From: Ustulina deusta
Lineage: Eukaryota > Ascomycota > Sordariomycetes > Xylariales > Xylariaceae
Direction: 5' to 3'
DNA length: 64,000 nucleotides
Assembly: GCA_023159155.1 (NCBI GenBank)
Contig: JAJNNX010000009.1
Span: 1,178,001-1,242,000 of the forward strand
The translations under genes were made by a program, and so were the position numbers. Below are positions 23,052-35,114 of this stretch, piece after piece (position 1 is the stretch's first letter; each line of letters opens with the position of its first letter). The notes beneath the pieces were generated by a model, which ran no database searches, was not told the origin of the DNA, and saw nothing but the letters and a program-made list of their open reading frames with translations.

Positions 23052-24126
23052 CGGGATGACCGGATTGACCGCTTGCAAAATCACTAAGTGGTAATGCTTT
23101 GGTGGTGAAAGGCTCAGTCGGGCAATTCACAGGTAAGTGGGGATTCTCTATAATCTCACCTACATCCCTCCTACTTACTTACCTACACTTTGGGAGTCTG
23201 GAGGCGGCAAAAAAACGACTAATAGACGATGATGGCGGGAGCTCTGGGAGCTCGTTTGGAATTATGGAACAGCTAATTTAGCATTGCTCCGACAGAATAG
23301 TAATACAACTTTCTTCATTTAAAGATGTAATATGGTATACCCATGCTCAATAATTACTAGAAAGTGACACACTGAGTTGAATAGACTACAGATTTCAATA
23401 TGACTTGAAATTAGAGCGAGGTAAGTGGTTGCTGATTAGAGTGCAATCTCGAAATCCAGAGGATAATTGATTCTGTAATTCTTGCTCTTCGTAACACTTC
23501 GTTTATGAGAGGAAGGGATTTCGGGCACGGGCTGCAGTTTTCGACTAGATGAACGAGCTTCTTGGAGCTCATATTGGATGTCGATTTTACCCTGACACAG
23601 GCTTGAAAGGCAGAATCGAGATTTCCAATCCTAAGTATGTTTATGTCGGGGAATTGTGCAATGACTATTCTTGCTTATGAGTTAATGGAATTTCGTAATT
23701 TGGGTTAGAGGTGCTTGCGAGAAAGGATGTGTGTCTTTTTGGCTTGTTGGAGGGACTGAAGGTGTTAGCAGTATTGTATGTCCACGAGTGCAGAGCAGCT
23801 GTGACGGACCGTCAGCGGGCTGATTGAGAGGACCAAACAACCCCCACTACCATATGTGGCTGATTCTCAATGTGGCTTGCAACGTGTACGAGATAAGATA
23901 AGGTTAGCAGCGCACTCCCACACGAATACACACACAATTTTCAAATATTCGGCCAGCGCCACAAGGCCCCGTGCCCCATGCGCAGAGAACACGCCCACCA
24001 AGATTCACCACCACCTCGATCTATCTCTGCCGTCTCTACTCTAGCAGCGACAACACCAACCAACAACCACCACCACCACCATCACCTCTCTCCCCCGATA
24101 ATATCTTGACCCTCACCGCCGACAAG
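23052..24126. other. Intergenic/promoter of the S15 gene
   Basis: No gene is seen. The last 130 bases are rich in CCACC/CAACA and look like a ribosomal-protein gene leader. Confidence 0.5.
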
Positions 24127-25110
<984 letters not shown>

Positions 25111-28100
25111 AGAGAAGTTGGGTATCTGGGTTACGGGATCTGGTCGTTGTTGGGCATGACTTCTATCATCACACATGCCGGGCTTCAGAGGGCTCGACTG
25201 CTGTAGCTATGGCTTTAGATGAGTTTCCCGCAAATGGGACACGCCTAGCAATTTTCAGTCTTCAGTGGTACTTTCTTTTGTCCCTGAGACGAGCGACCCG
25301 CTGCTGTCGTCGAGATGTTACTGTGACGTCGTTTACGAAGTGATTCAAAATACAAAGGCGTTGTCTGCCGGCGGCGGAACTGCCGGTACGAGGTTCTACT
25401 TAATCAACTCATCGTACTGCCCAAAACTATGATCATCGAACTGGAATGTGTGAAATCAATCATCGAGGAGCTCGATGACCATGTATCGTGTCAATGTCAT
25501 CCATCGTGGTCGCAAAGTGACGGAACAAGTATCAGACCCGACGCTACTATTATTGGGTGCTGGCGATCCCGACGAAGAAAAACTGCAACTTGAGCAGATT
25601 AGGTGTTAGGAAATCCAGCTCAAGGCGTTTACTAGTCATCTACATCGCGAACAACATGGTCGAACGGCCATCTATCCTATATAGACACCACCTTTACCGA
25701 CCATCTGGAACCAGACGAACAAAAAGGGCGCCCGGGCCTTGATGACCTTGTATACATGCTCCTCCTCATCAAGAAACGAAGAGACCAGTGGTGAAGAGAA
25801 AATGATCGAACGAAGAATATTTCAATACTTGGAAAAAGATCGTATGATGAACCGAGTTTGGAAAGACAGCACGAGTGGCCCGATGCTATTGCATTACATT
25901 TCTTGCCCCGGCGACTAAAATTCACGACCTTCGAAACGGGGGACGATACCCGATGCAGCAGCAGTCGTTCCCCTCACGCGCGGATGTGGGTATATTCGCG
26001 CGTCTCATAGCGATTGTTCCCTTGGTACAACAAGGAATGAAACGAGCAAAATCATACACAATCATATTCGTAGCTGGAGTGTAATAGCCAAGTTTATATA
26101 GATAGCCGCTGATGTAGATGAGGGTGCTGTCTATGTGTATCAATGGCCCGTAGCATTGTCGTAGTTCGGCCAGTGTGCCGTTTCGCCACTGCCGCCCCTT
26201 GTGGTTGATTGTGTACCGTTGCGGCGCGCTCCTTAGCGAATCCTTGGAGACCGGCATTGGTTTTCCAACTCTTTCTATTCTACGTGGTGAGTAGATGTAG
26301 ATTACGATGTGGTAGGGATATGGATGATGGTCTTACAACGTCGACGGGCTTATTCGTCTTGATGTAATATACATCCTTCTTCATCTAACCCCAGTACATT
26401 AGTAAGTGTATGCTTGGGCGAAGAAAGAAGAAGAAACAGCAAGAAGAGAAGAAAAGAAAAGAAAAGACAACCAAGACGCAAAACTTTACCTCCAATGCAA
26501 AGCTTCCCTCGCCGAGAGTTCTAGTTAAGTACGCGTGAAGCTTAGCCGGGGCCATCCGTCTAGCGTCGATAGTTACCCCAGATTCAGCCATATCGAGTTA
26601 TGAAGCTATGATTGATCTGAAGTCAGAAGCTGAGGTCTTTTGCGGGCGTTTACTCGAAGAGTCCGCGCTCTCGTTGAGACGGCAAAGGCACTCTAATAAA
26701 GGAATCTGAAGCTTTTGCGTGACGGAACTCCTCCATTGGAAGCTCCCTAGGAAGATACGTGGCGGGTCACATGCACAAGGCCACCAGCACTACTCTTCGG
26801 CCCTTGTCTTGTCTGGCCACTCTCGTTCCACGAGTGTGCAGCTATCGCTATCCCTCACATTACCATCACGAGCTCTAGTAGCCAGCCAACTCGATGTGAG
26901 CGTTAGCTGAAGGCAAGCGCGATGTGGAACGTAAAAGCATCGAGTGGGCTTCTGAGGGGCTCTCCCTTGCAGCCAAAGTTTGCAAGGATCGAGCAATCAG
27001 GTCAGAGCTGTGTGACTGGTCATCTGAAGGATGAAACCCACACACTCAGCCGGTCGCCATAGAAAGAGAGGTAAATAATTCACCTCGGATTCTTGCCCCT
27101 CCGGACTCGGAGCCTGAATTGCAACCAGATGATCCAGACTGTCGACGTTTCTATGCTGAAGTCTTTCGTAGATAGGCACGGTGAACGGGGCTGATTCAAC
27201 GCAAGACCTTGGCTCGAGTTAGTCTGGTTTTCTGTCACCCCAGTTCGCGAAACGAGTACCGACCCCCTTTTCCCAATGATAGGGATGTCGGCACGACTAC
27301 ACGTGTAGTTGTTCTAGTTGGTTCTGCCTGTGATGAGTCCGATTCCCGGGAGCCACTCATGTATCGAGACTTAGACTCTCCGATAATCATCCCGTCTCGA
27401 CAGTAGTGACCTTGAGCTAGTGAAGACACATAGTCGATCTAGTGCATGGCGAGGAAAGACTTGGGAATAGCTATGTGAAGAGAAATAGAAAAACAGATTG
27501 TCTGGATGATGAGGGGTATCCAACTGAATACGTTTGTTGATGATTGGGCGTTTGGACTAAAAGGCACTAGGTCTTGTTTTTTCTTGCACAGTAGAACGCA
27601 ACGCAAGAAAGAGAGTCCTCACTCGCTGTATTATCGTACATCTACTATAGATCTACCTAGGTGGATTGACAGGTAGGGAGAGACTGCAACCTAGCGGTGC
27701 GGTAGGACCGACGAAGAAACACTCCGTATGTTAACCTATGTCCTGTCTGCGTTACTGAGCGATAACGGAAAGTTGTCATGCGTTGTATTGCCTATCCTTC
27801 AACCCATGTGTGCTGCTGTGATAGCTCTGTAGAGGTATTGGTGATGTGGCCTGGCTAGTCGATATTTGTGATGTCGTGGTTGGTTCCAACTCGTTGGCAG
27901 TCTTTCTCATTCGCCTGTCTTTCTCCTCATCTGTAGGCGTACGAATACTGATTGGGCATGCACTGGATACTGTCGACCCTCGATATTACCGCCTAGACCT
28001 GAGATAGCTCTTTCGTGCTACAGCTGCCACACAAGGATATCGACCAATCCTCGCTGGAGGTGTTCGCTTGATATATGTCATTCGTCACCGACCTCCTCGA

Positions 28101-30623
28101 TGCTGTCGTTTGGCTACGGGGGATCAATGCAGCATGAGATGCGGTATGAGTTCATCTCTTTTGCCACAAGACTTAGAGGTTCAGCAGGACGAAGGAACTA
28201 GCAAACCATGTTCGTACTTGAGCGTATCATTGTTGCCGCCAGAAATGTTTATTTTTGTAACTCTCTGCCTGGCTGCTCTTGCAGTCTGGAATGATATTGT
28301 TAACGCACGCAAAATGGAAACTCTGCCATACTGCTGATTTCCTTCATTCGTAATATATTTCTACAATGAACTCTCGTTCTGCTTTTTCGGCAGGGGGTCT
28401 GGCGAGCTCGCTATGAACTAATATTGCTGGCCTAGAGAGTGTTTTTTGAGTTTTTCTTTTCCCCTCCGCAAAGAAAACAAGGAGAGGCCAATCTTCCATC
28501 GAAGGGCCTTGCCCAAAGGATGTCTTAAACACGCTTGGACACCACAACCCCTTACGACACTGCATAATCGTTCGTCATTGGGGCATAAACTAGTACTACT
28601 CTAGACGAGTGGCCAGTAGCTAAAAATCTTGCCGCAAGCATGAACCGACAATAGCCTTTTAAGCACAGTATATGTGTATATTTTCACCGACATCTTGCTA
28701 AGATCAACCTTCGCGCCCCTTTACAGCCTTCATGGTGGCGCCAAGCCATGTGATCGTTCGTGCATTTGACGCATTATCTGGACTCGTTGACGTACCGATA
28801 CTGGTGGGGATGGCTAGCCGAGGATGTCCAGAGATTGGAACACCCTCGGGGGTTGGACCAGGAAGCGCTGGATATACCGGGTACCTGGGAGAATAGCGAC
28901 AATGGAGGTAAGCTCAATTATATGGGATATTTACCTCACCCTTATACTAGGCTGCTTTTATACTTCCTGGTACATAATAGAATATAATTTAATTCAACGC
29001 CATGACACCCCAGAAGGTATGTGATCTTGATAGCTTTTCTTTCTTTCTTTTCTGTACCTTTTGGTGTTGGACACACTTTTTAACTGCTCAGCTACCTGGT
29101 TACACACTGCCTTACTTAGTTACCCTAAGTCCCACTCACGCTGCTTTAATGGTGTAGAGGGTCTGTAGGTTTGAATTTTGGACTGTCCTTGTTAACGAAA
29201 AATGTGCCGGGGCAAGATCCTTTGTCAAAGGTCGCCGAAGAGAACATGGCTGATTGAGAACACTATTCAAATCTTTCGTATCGACTGGTATTACTGAGTC
29301 TGCTGGTTAGCCGAACTCCAGTTCTAAGCGACGATATGAGACCAGTTTCGCGTTGCCAAAGACCGAGATACCAGGGTCGGCATCAAGGGAATTTGACGTT
29401 TAGAAGAATAGGGTCATTCGTCCATCTTGGGACCGTTGTGCCGACTGCCTGCCATTCGTCTCATCTACTGTAGGGAGCTTGGGGTTGTGCGGGAAAAGAG
29501 AGAACCCTGGCGCCTGCTCAAACAGTTGGTTATCCATGAGATATGTTGGCCCTTGATACTTGTTTTGATCAAGTACGACTGGATGGGCAAATTGTATACC
29601 CAAGTCACGGTTGAAAGCGCGTTGCTTAATTTCGATGGAATATCTATCTCGTATTGTATCCTATACGTGAATTTGAATAGGTTGAAATATACACTAGGTA
29701 TAGAAATTACATTTCTATCTACACATATGTAGCGTGTAGATGGGATGGTTAACTCAACAGGGGAGCCCTGCTGTTTCATTTATGTGTGGGTGAGGGTGTT
29801 GGGGAGCATTCGTCTGAGCCGAGCGGGTTCTATAGATCTTGGCAGTCCCCTTTGACACCAACCCCTCTCAAATTTGTATCCAAACCCCGGGTACTGTTCG
29901 GACGTCAAGGAAGCGAGACAGGCATCTGTGGAGAATACCGAAACTAGTGTAGATGCTTAATACGAGTGTGCCTAGTGTACCGCAGTATGTTGACTACCAC
30001 TACCATGCTACAAGGTCGTGCTTCGGGTGTTCTAACATGGGATGACGGCTTAAGAGCCTCATATTATCACCAGGGCAAGATCCACAGGTTTGATATTTTC
30101 TATACTAGCTACTACCTAATGGTTATCCAAGCCGTGAGCATGGTACCCGAACTATACTAGGTAGTACCTATCTCCATATTTTGGAGTCTTAGCACTTTGC
30201 TTCTCAGGCTTGGAAGGGGTAGTTCCACTCATGATTTCTCACACATCTGATGTTCCACATGGCATTATTATTCTGGATAGGGCTTGTGAGCTAGCACGCT
30301 TCTTGGAGCGAGCTTCATATCCCGGTAACGAATGATCGCCAGTGATTCGTGTCCACGATGAGGTTGTGGGATTTGCTGGACCTAAGGAAATCGGACATAT
30401 AAGATCATCGACCGCCCGTCTACAGGAGAGAAACTTTCTATCCTCATCACGCATCCTTCATTTCGATCATCTCATCCCCTCCTTCCATCATCCATACAGC
30501 TGTGCTGTTCTTCATTTCTTGCCATCGCTCGGGTTAATTTGCCAACCTTTTCTTGCCAACAGCTGCTCAATCGAAGTCACCATCATCCTTACACCTCACA
30601 CACTCACATCTCACTCTACCAAG
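25111..30623. other. 5.5-kb gene-poor interval
   Basis: No open frame here has an ATG start, length and composition that I would accept, and I recognise no protein motif on either strand. The interval includes the S15 3' end and, near its right end, the promoter of the small secreted protein: a CATATAAG element at 30396-30403 and a C/T-rich leader. Composition is mixed, with no transposon ends or long repeats visible by eye. Confidence 0.5.
30396..30403 (+). promoter_or_regulatory. TATA-like element before the small secreted protein gene
   Basis: CATATAAG lies about 220 nt before the ATG and is followed by a C/T-rich leader (CATCTCATCCCCTCCTTCC). Inferred from position and form. Confidence 0.35.
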
Positions 30624-31106
30624 ATGCGTTTCACTTTGAGCTTGATCGCTGCTTGCGCTGCCGTTGCCCAAGCTGGTGTTTTCAGCCAGCAGACCTATGA
30701 CGATATCTCTATCTCGGGTGGTGTCGCAGGCAACGCTCAGAATGAGGCACTAGCCGTCTTCAGCGCCTTGGACCAGAATGATCTGGCCAACGTCGATGAA
30801 GACGACCTCGACTTCCTCAATTCTGTCAACCAGATTGCCAACGACGCCGAGACAGATGCCTTCAACCCAGCCATCGATGACGCCTCTGGTGACGAAGCTG
30901 ATGCCCTCCAGCGTGGCAAGATAAAGAACAAGGTCTTGAAGCTTACCGCTGCCGTCCTCAAGCTTCAAGCCCAGGCTGCACAGGGAGAAGATGTTCAGGA
31001 CAAGTTGGACGAGGAGCAGACAAAGCTTAACAACAATATCCAGCAAGACGAGGACGAAGCTGGCAACGAATCTACTTTCTTGTCATTCGATGCCACCACC
31101 GATTAA
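30624..31106 (+). CDS. Small secreted acidic protein
   Basis: A single exon of 160 residues begins at AAGATGCG. The first 17 residues, MRFTLSLIAACAAVAQA, form a textbook signal peptide with an AxA cleavage site. The mature part is acidic (many D/E), contains no cysteine, begins GVFSQQTYDDISISGG and has a central amphipathic helix (KIKNKVLKLTAAVLKLQAQA) followed by a D/E/N/Q-rich tail. Similar small secreted proteins are common in plant-associated Sordariomycetes, and I know no biochemical function for them. Its neighbour on the right is a secreted cellulose-active enzyme gene, and the two are convergent. It could be a candidate effector or wall-associated protein. Translation is very likely; function is unknown. 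Confidence 0.85.
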   Translation: MRFTLSLIAACAAVAQAGVFSQQTYDDISISGGVAGNAQNEALAVFSALDQNDLANVDEDDLDFLNSVNQIANDAETDAFNPAIDDASGDEADALQRGKIKNKVLKLTAAVLKLQAQAAQGEDVQDKLDEEQTKLNNNIQQDEDEAGNESTFLSFDATTD

Positions 31107-31439
31107 ATCCACGGCCTAAGGGTCCGGGTTGAGCTACGCCCAAAAAGAGAATGGGAGGACGGGTCTTCCTATCACTTCGCTTGGAGAGCTGAAGGCTGGG
31201 TTGAGGCTGATTCGGCAAATTGAACTCGAGCATGGACTTATTATAGTAATACAAAATCACCGAGCATGATACCTTACGATCAGGCCCCTTCACTTGCATG
31301 TGCATGTTTGTATTGGAGATTCAACTGTGCATACGCGACTCTCGATTCACGACGCTTGCCCCTAACTTGATCGCAGCACACTAATATTGTATGAAGATGA
31401 TCGGCCCCGTGTTAAATATCCCGACACAAATACATCCAC
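31107..31439. other. Short convergent 3' space
   Basis: The space between the small secreted protein gene and the AA9 gene holds no additional feature that I can see. Confidence 0.6.
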
Positions 31440-32305
31440 TTAACAAGTAAAGACCGCCGGTCCAGGGGGCGTGTAGGAAGTGGGAACAGGGTAGTAGATG
31501 TTAATCATCAAGCCCGGATCCGTTGGCTGGTACGCGCCAGGGAAGGCAACCAGATTCGTTGGCACCTTGCTCCCACCGCCCGTGACGGTGAGCTGAGCGC
31601 AAGACACGTAGGGCTGGGCCCCGCCGGCGGCACTGGCGCTGTGGAGGGCGATGTGCTCGACGCGGAGCAGGTAATCGCCAGCTGGAATGCACGAGGGGAT
31701 CGTCGTCGTCACCTGCGCTGCGCCCTGGCTGGGCCACGTCAGCCCGCTGGGGCCGATGTTGGGACCTTGCGAGAAGATTTTGAACCACACTGCGCCGGCG
31801 CCATCCCACGCGTCGGCTGTCTGTCCCGAGGGCACCTTCGCCATGTAGAACTGCAGAACGCCCGGGTGTGATACCGATGCATCGGCCGTGAAGCCAACTG
31901 TCGAGCCGGCTGCGACTGTCATCGTCTTTGCGCCTTCGTTGCCGGGGGCGAGCTGGTAGCATCGCATCTGCTCGGATGTCACGGCCGGAACTACAACCCA
32001 CGAGGTCAGCGGGCGAAAATTCGAGACAAGCGGGCAAGCGAAGGAGGGAGGTCTGTCATCTTCCCCGGAGATTGTAATCAGCAACTGGGCACATACCTGG
32101 GCCATTGCTCTGGTAGTTCGTTGTCTTCCTCACGTATTCCCACTTGCTAGTCGCCCCGCCGCCAGCGATCAGCGCGGGGAAGGTATCTGAGAGAACCCAT
32201 TAGTGAGGAAATTCCCACTGCAAAGCGCGAGGCGTGCTATTTACAGTGAGCCTGCGCAAGCGAGGCGAGAGCGACGAGAACGGCGAGCATCTGCATCGTG
32301 AACAT
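31440..32305 (-). CDS. AA9 lytic polysaccharide monooxygenase (former GH61), secreted
   Basis: Three exons on the minus strand: 32245-32305, 32097-32186 and 31440-31990, with 58- and 106-nt introns, giving 233 residues. The signal peptide MFTMQMLAVLVALASLAQA ends exactly before the His that becomes residue 1 of the mature enzyme (HYTFPAL). That His, with His73 in VSHPGVLQFY, forms the copper histidine brace. His147 (IALH) and the QPY motif with the axial Tyr158 complete the AA9 active site. Cysteines at mature positions 42, 131, 161 and the C-terminus fit two disulfides. The enzyme oxidatively cleaves cellulose or hemicellulose outside the cell. There is no carbohydrate-binding module. Exon 1 ends inside the Tyr2 codon, so splicing is needed to make the active N-terminus. 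Confidence 0.95.
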
Positions 32306-33242
32306 GTAACTATTCGAAGGTTGACGAGCCCGAGCGAATGCGAAATCCTGCGGGTGAGGTGTACAATTAACACATTTCGTGAGCTTGCATGCCCTCGGTT
32401 TTTATCACGACTTCCACCTCGCTCTGCCCGGGATGCCGCGCAGTGGTGAACCTATCGGCGGAGAAGTGTAATGCCGAAGATATGTGTTCATGTCTGATGA
32501 TGACTAGACGCTGCTCAGTTAGGGTAGACGGGACATCATTTGAGGTGTTGACCCGGCGGTTAAACTGCCTTGCATGCTGCGGAGCCAGTCACCTGTAGGC
32601 TATACATTGTTTTTAATTTAGATGCATCTGTTAATATGAAGCTCCCGGAAATATAACCACCCCGGAATTTTATCCTATATGAATTGGACCTGTCGGCCTG
32701 TGCTGGCTCGCTTCAGATGTGCTGGGGTGGGTTGGGGTTTTGATGGACTGCATCGTGCTATTGTGGCGGCGGTGTTGAATCGTCTCATTATTAAGATTCC
32801 CTGACTGCTTCGTGTTTACTAAGAAGACTGTTAACCACACATGTCTTGATGAAAGGAGAAGGGAGGCTAAGAACACAGTGTCATACAAGGGGGACCGAGC
32901 TATATCCAACAATTGTTTATGAATCTTTTGATGCTTTCCTTTTGTTGCAGGGCCTTTTTCAACAAAGGATCAGGTCTTTGACTACTAGACTATCGGGCTA
33001 GGAACACGCGGCGCATATTCCGATGCCATCTACAATAATGCCATTGTCCAAAACCCATTGATCTCGTGTATAAGAACGCTCTTCATGTTCTGCAAATCCT
33101 GGTTCTTGACTGACCCATCAAGCTCACCACTAAAGTATTCAACGAAGAACGCGGGTATCGATTACCCACCCCTGGAGCTCACACCACGCAAGAACCTTTC
33201 GTTATCGGCTAGGTAGGCAAATATTAAACACAGCCCATCACC
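32306..33242. other. Intergenic, no gene seen
   Basis: This holds the AA9 promoter on one side and the upstream region of the 57-residue Cys-rich gene on the other. Nothing else is recognisable. Confidence 0.5.
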
Positions 33243-33416
33243 ATGTGCTGGAAACAAGAGTACTCTTTCTCCCAATGCGGTCATCGCTTCATCGTTGAGA
33301 ATTCAACGGTACGCAGATGTCCTGCTGCCGAAGCCTACGGACACTCGTGTATTGGATCTTTCGAGAATGCCGAATCCGATATCGAAGTTAAACGAGGGGT
33401 CTGTCCTAGCTGTTAG
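33243..33416 (+). CDS. Small Cys/His-rich protein (57 aa)
   Basis: An ATG in strong context (CACCATGTG) opens 57 codons ending in TAG. The Cys/His pattern is regular: C2, C12-G-H14, C26, H34-x-C36, and C54-P-S-C57. This is the layout of a small zinc-binding fold, with SQCGHRF and VCPSC as paired ligand motifs. There is no signal peptide. I recall many uncharacterised fungal proteins starting with MC..(E/T)Y..CGH and ending in a CPxC pair, so I think this is a real member of such a group. No function is known. The residue spacing is well beyond what a random frame would give, but a longer spliced form cannot be excluded. Confidence 0.6.
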   Translation: MCWKQEYSFSQCGHRFIVENSTVRRCPAAEAYGHSCIGSFENAESDIEVKRGVCPSC

Positions 33417-34008
33417 GATATTGCAAGCCAGAGTGTCCCTGAGAAGAAGTCGAAGCAGCTGGTGTACAAGCCGTGAGTAGGGCCCTTATGTTCGATTGAT
33501 TGCTTTCATAATTCTGAAAGATTTGAATCATTCGGAGTTCGGGGTCGAGTGTAGTAAGAAAATAAGAGACAATATTCGATCTCTGTTAGGTAGCTAGACT
33601 TGGATAATAATAATGTGAGCCCAGCAGTCACATAAGGAGCTGAACAATGAGCCATCTATCGAAAACTATGCTTCGGAGTTGTCTGTTACGGCTAACAATG
33701 ATAGGCTTTCCGGAGACGTTGTCGTAGGCACGGTGTCCTGTAATGGCGGACTGAAGCTTGCACCTTCGTATATGACATCAGGGAGGTTATAATTGCAAAG
33801 TCGGTCTACTTGTTTATCTGCAGCCGCTATATTTTATGTGCTTAGGGTAACAACCGTAACACCACCCCCAGGTAATCGATATCTATCCCCTTCATCCCCC
33901 CCTTTTTTTTGTCTCAACTTGCTACGTTGACTAGAACAATGGTATTGTAATAACCCATCAAACGAATATTAGATTGTGATTTATTTCTACTACGAACAAC
34001 ATTTATAA
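33417..34008. other. Intergenic, no gene seen
   Basis: This stretch is A/T-leaning with no recognisable coding sequence. Confidence 0.5.
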
Positions 34009-34785
34009 CTAGTATGGCCAATCTAGTGCATCATAGTCAACGCCATTCGACTGTAGTGTGGGATACTCGCCGTTCGTCGCAAATTTCTCAGCTGCCCCTT
34101 CGACGCACCAGACAGCATTATTATTATCGTCGTGGAACCAGAAGCCATCATCAGAACATGTGTAATCTAGAAATAGGTACATTTGTGCATTCAAATGCTC
34201 CATCTTGTCTTGCACGTCGAACAGCTCATCTTTCAGAGTGAAGTAGGCATTCTCGAGGACTAGGAAATTCTCCCACTGAGCCACTGTCATGTTTGGGCTG
34301 AGGGTCTCGGAGAAGTGTCGGCGCAGCTCCATGTAGCCTAATTTCCACTCGCCGAGGGTCGCTGAGAGCTCGTCACCGTACAGCTTGAGACGCTTGAACT
34401 CGACTTCGATCTCATATTTCGTCGATGCCTGGTATCGACAGAATTGGCCTTGAGAGTATGTGATTGGAACGCCGTTTCGTCTGTCTTCTTCATCGCTATC
34501 GTAGCCGTCTACTTGTGACGGAATGAGACCGTCGGGTTCTTCGGTGATGGGTTCTGGCTTTATTGCTTCGGCAAGTCGTGATCTGCCTTGGTCATATCTC
34601 GCCCTAAAACTCAGAGAAATGCTTCGCATAGGCTTCCTGTCAAATACATACGGCTTCTCTCTAGCCACCCAGCTCCCCGTCGTCTGAGGAGGGGCCGAGC
34701 GGCATCGCCTTTCCGGTTGACTTTCGAGACCACCCGGCTTGGAATTACCATTTAGTTTTTCTCGGATTTCTGCAAATGAATTCAT
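34009..34785 (-). CDS. Hypothetical protein (258 aa)
   Basis: A single frame starts at the ATG at 34785 (MNSFAEIREKL). Two further upstream codons are open but not ATG. The N-terminal half is charged and probably disordered (PERRCRSAPPQTTGSW, EPITEEPDGLIPSQVDGYDSDEEDRR). The C-terminal half is predicted helical, with an acidic aromatic end (CSDDGFWFHDDNNNAVW, DYDALDWPY). There is no signal peptide, membrane segment or familiar motif. It lies 329 nt downstream of the AflR-type regulator on the same strand, so the two could be co-regulated. I do not recognise the family. Confidence 0.6.
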   Translation of the reverse strand: MNSFAEIREKLNGNSKPGGLESQPERRCRSAPPQTTGSWVAREKPYVFDRKPMRSISLSFRARYDQGRSRLAEAIKPEPITEEPDGLIPSQVDGYDSDEEDRRNGVPITYSQGQFCRYQASTKYEIEVEFKRLKLYGDELSATLGEWKLGYMELRRHFSETLSPNMTVAQWENFLVLENAYFTLKDELFDVQDKMEHLNAQMYLFLDYTCSDDGFWFHDDNNNAVWCVEGAAEKFATNGEYPTLQSNGVDYDALDWPY

Positions 34786-35114
34786 AATCAACCCTATGCT
34801 ACGCTAATCTTTCAAGACAGCCTTCCGCCAGAGAAATCGGAAGCGGGGCGGTCTTTAGTAGCCCTTGAGATGCGAAGATGAAAGAAAGTGTAGTAAACAT
34901 TATTGATAGTTGTGCAATACAACAACGGGACAAAGCAAGCAACGGTCTCATTGAAGAGTGCTTGGCGATGAATGAATCCAATTTCAAGATTCGAACAGTA
35001 GGCCTGTTATTGCTCATGGCTGATCGAGACCTCCTGGGAGACGCAGATTGGAATAACCATTCCATTGCCTCAGTATGCCAAAGCACCACCCGTTCATTCA
35101 GCTTCAGCAGAGTT
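34786..35114. other. Short tandem-gene spacer
   Basis: This is the space between the regulator gene and the hypothetical gene downstream of it, both on the minus strand. No feature is seen. Confidence 0.5.
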
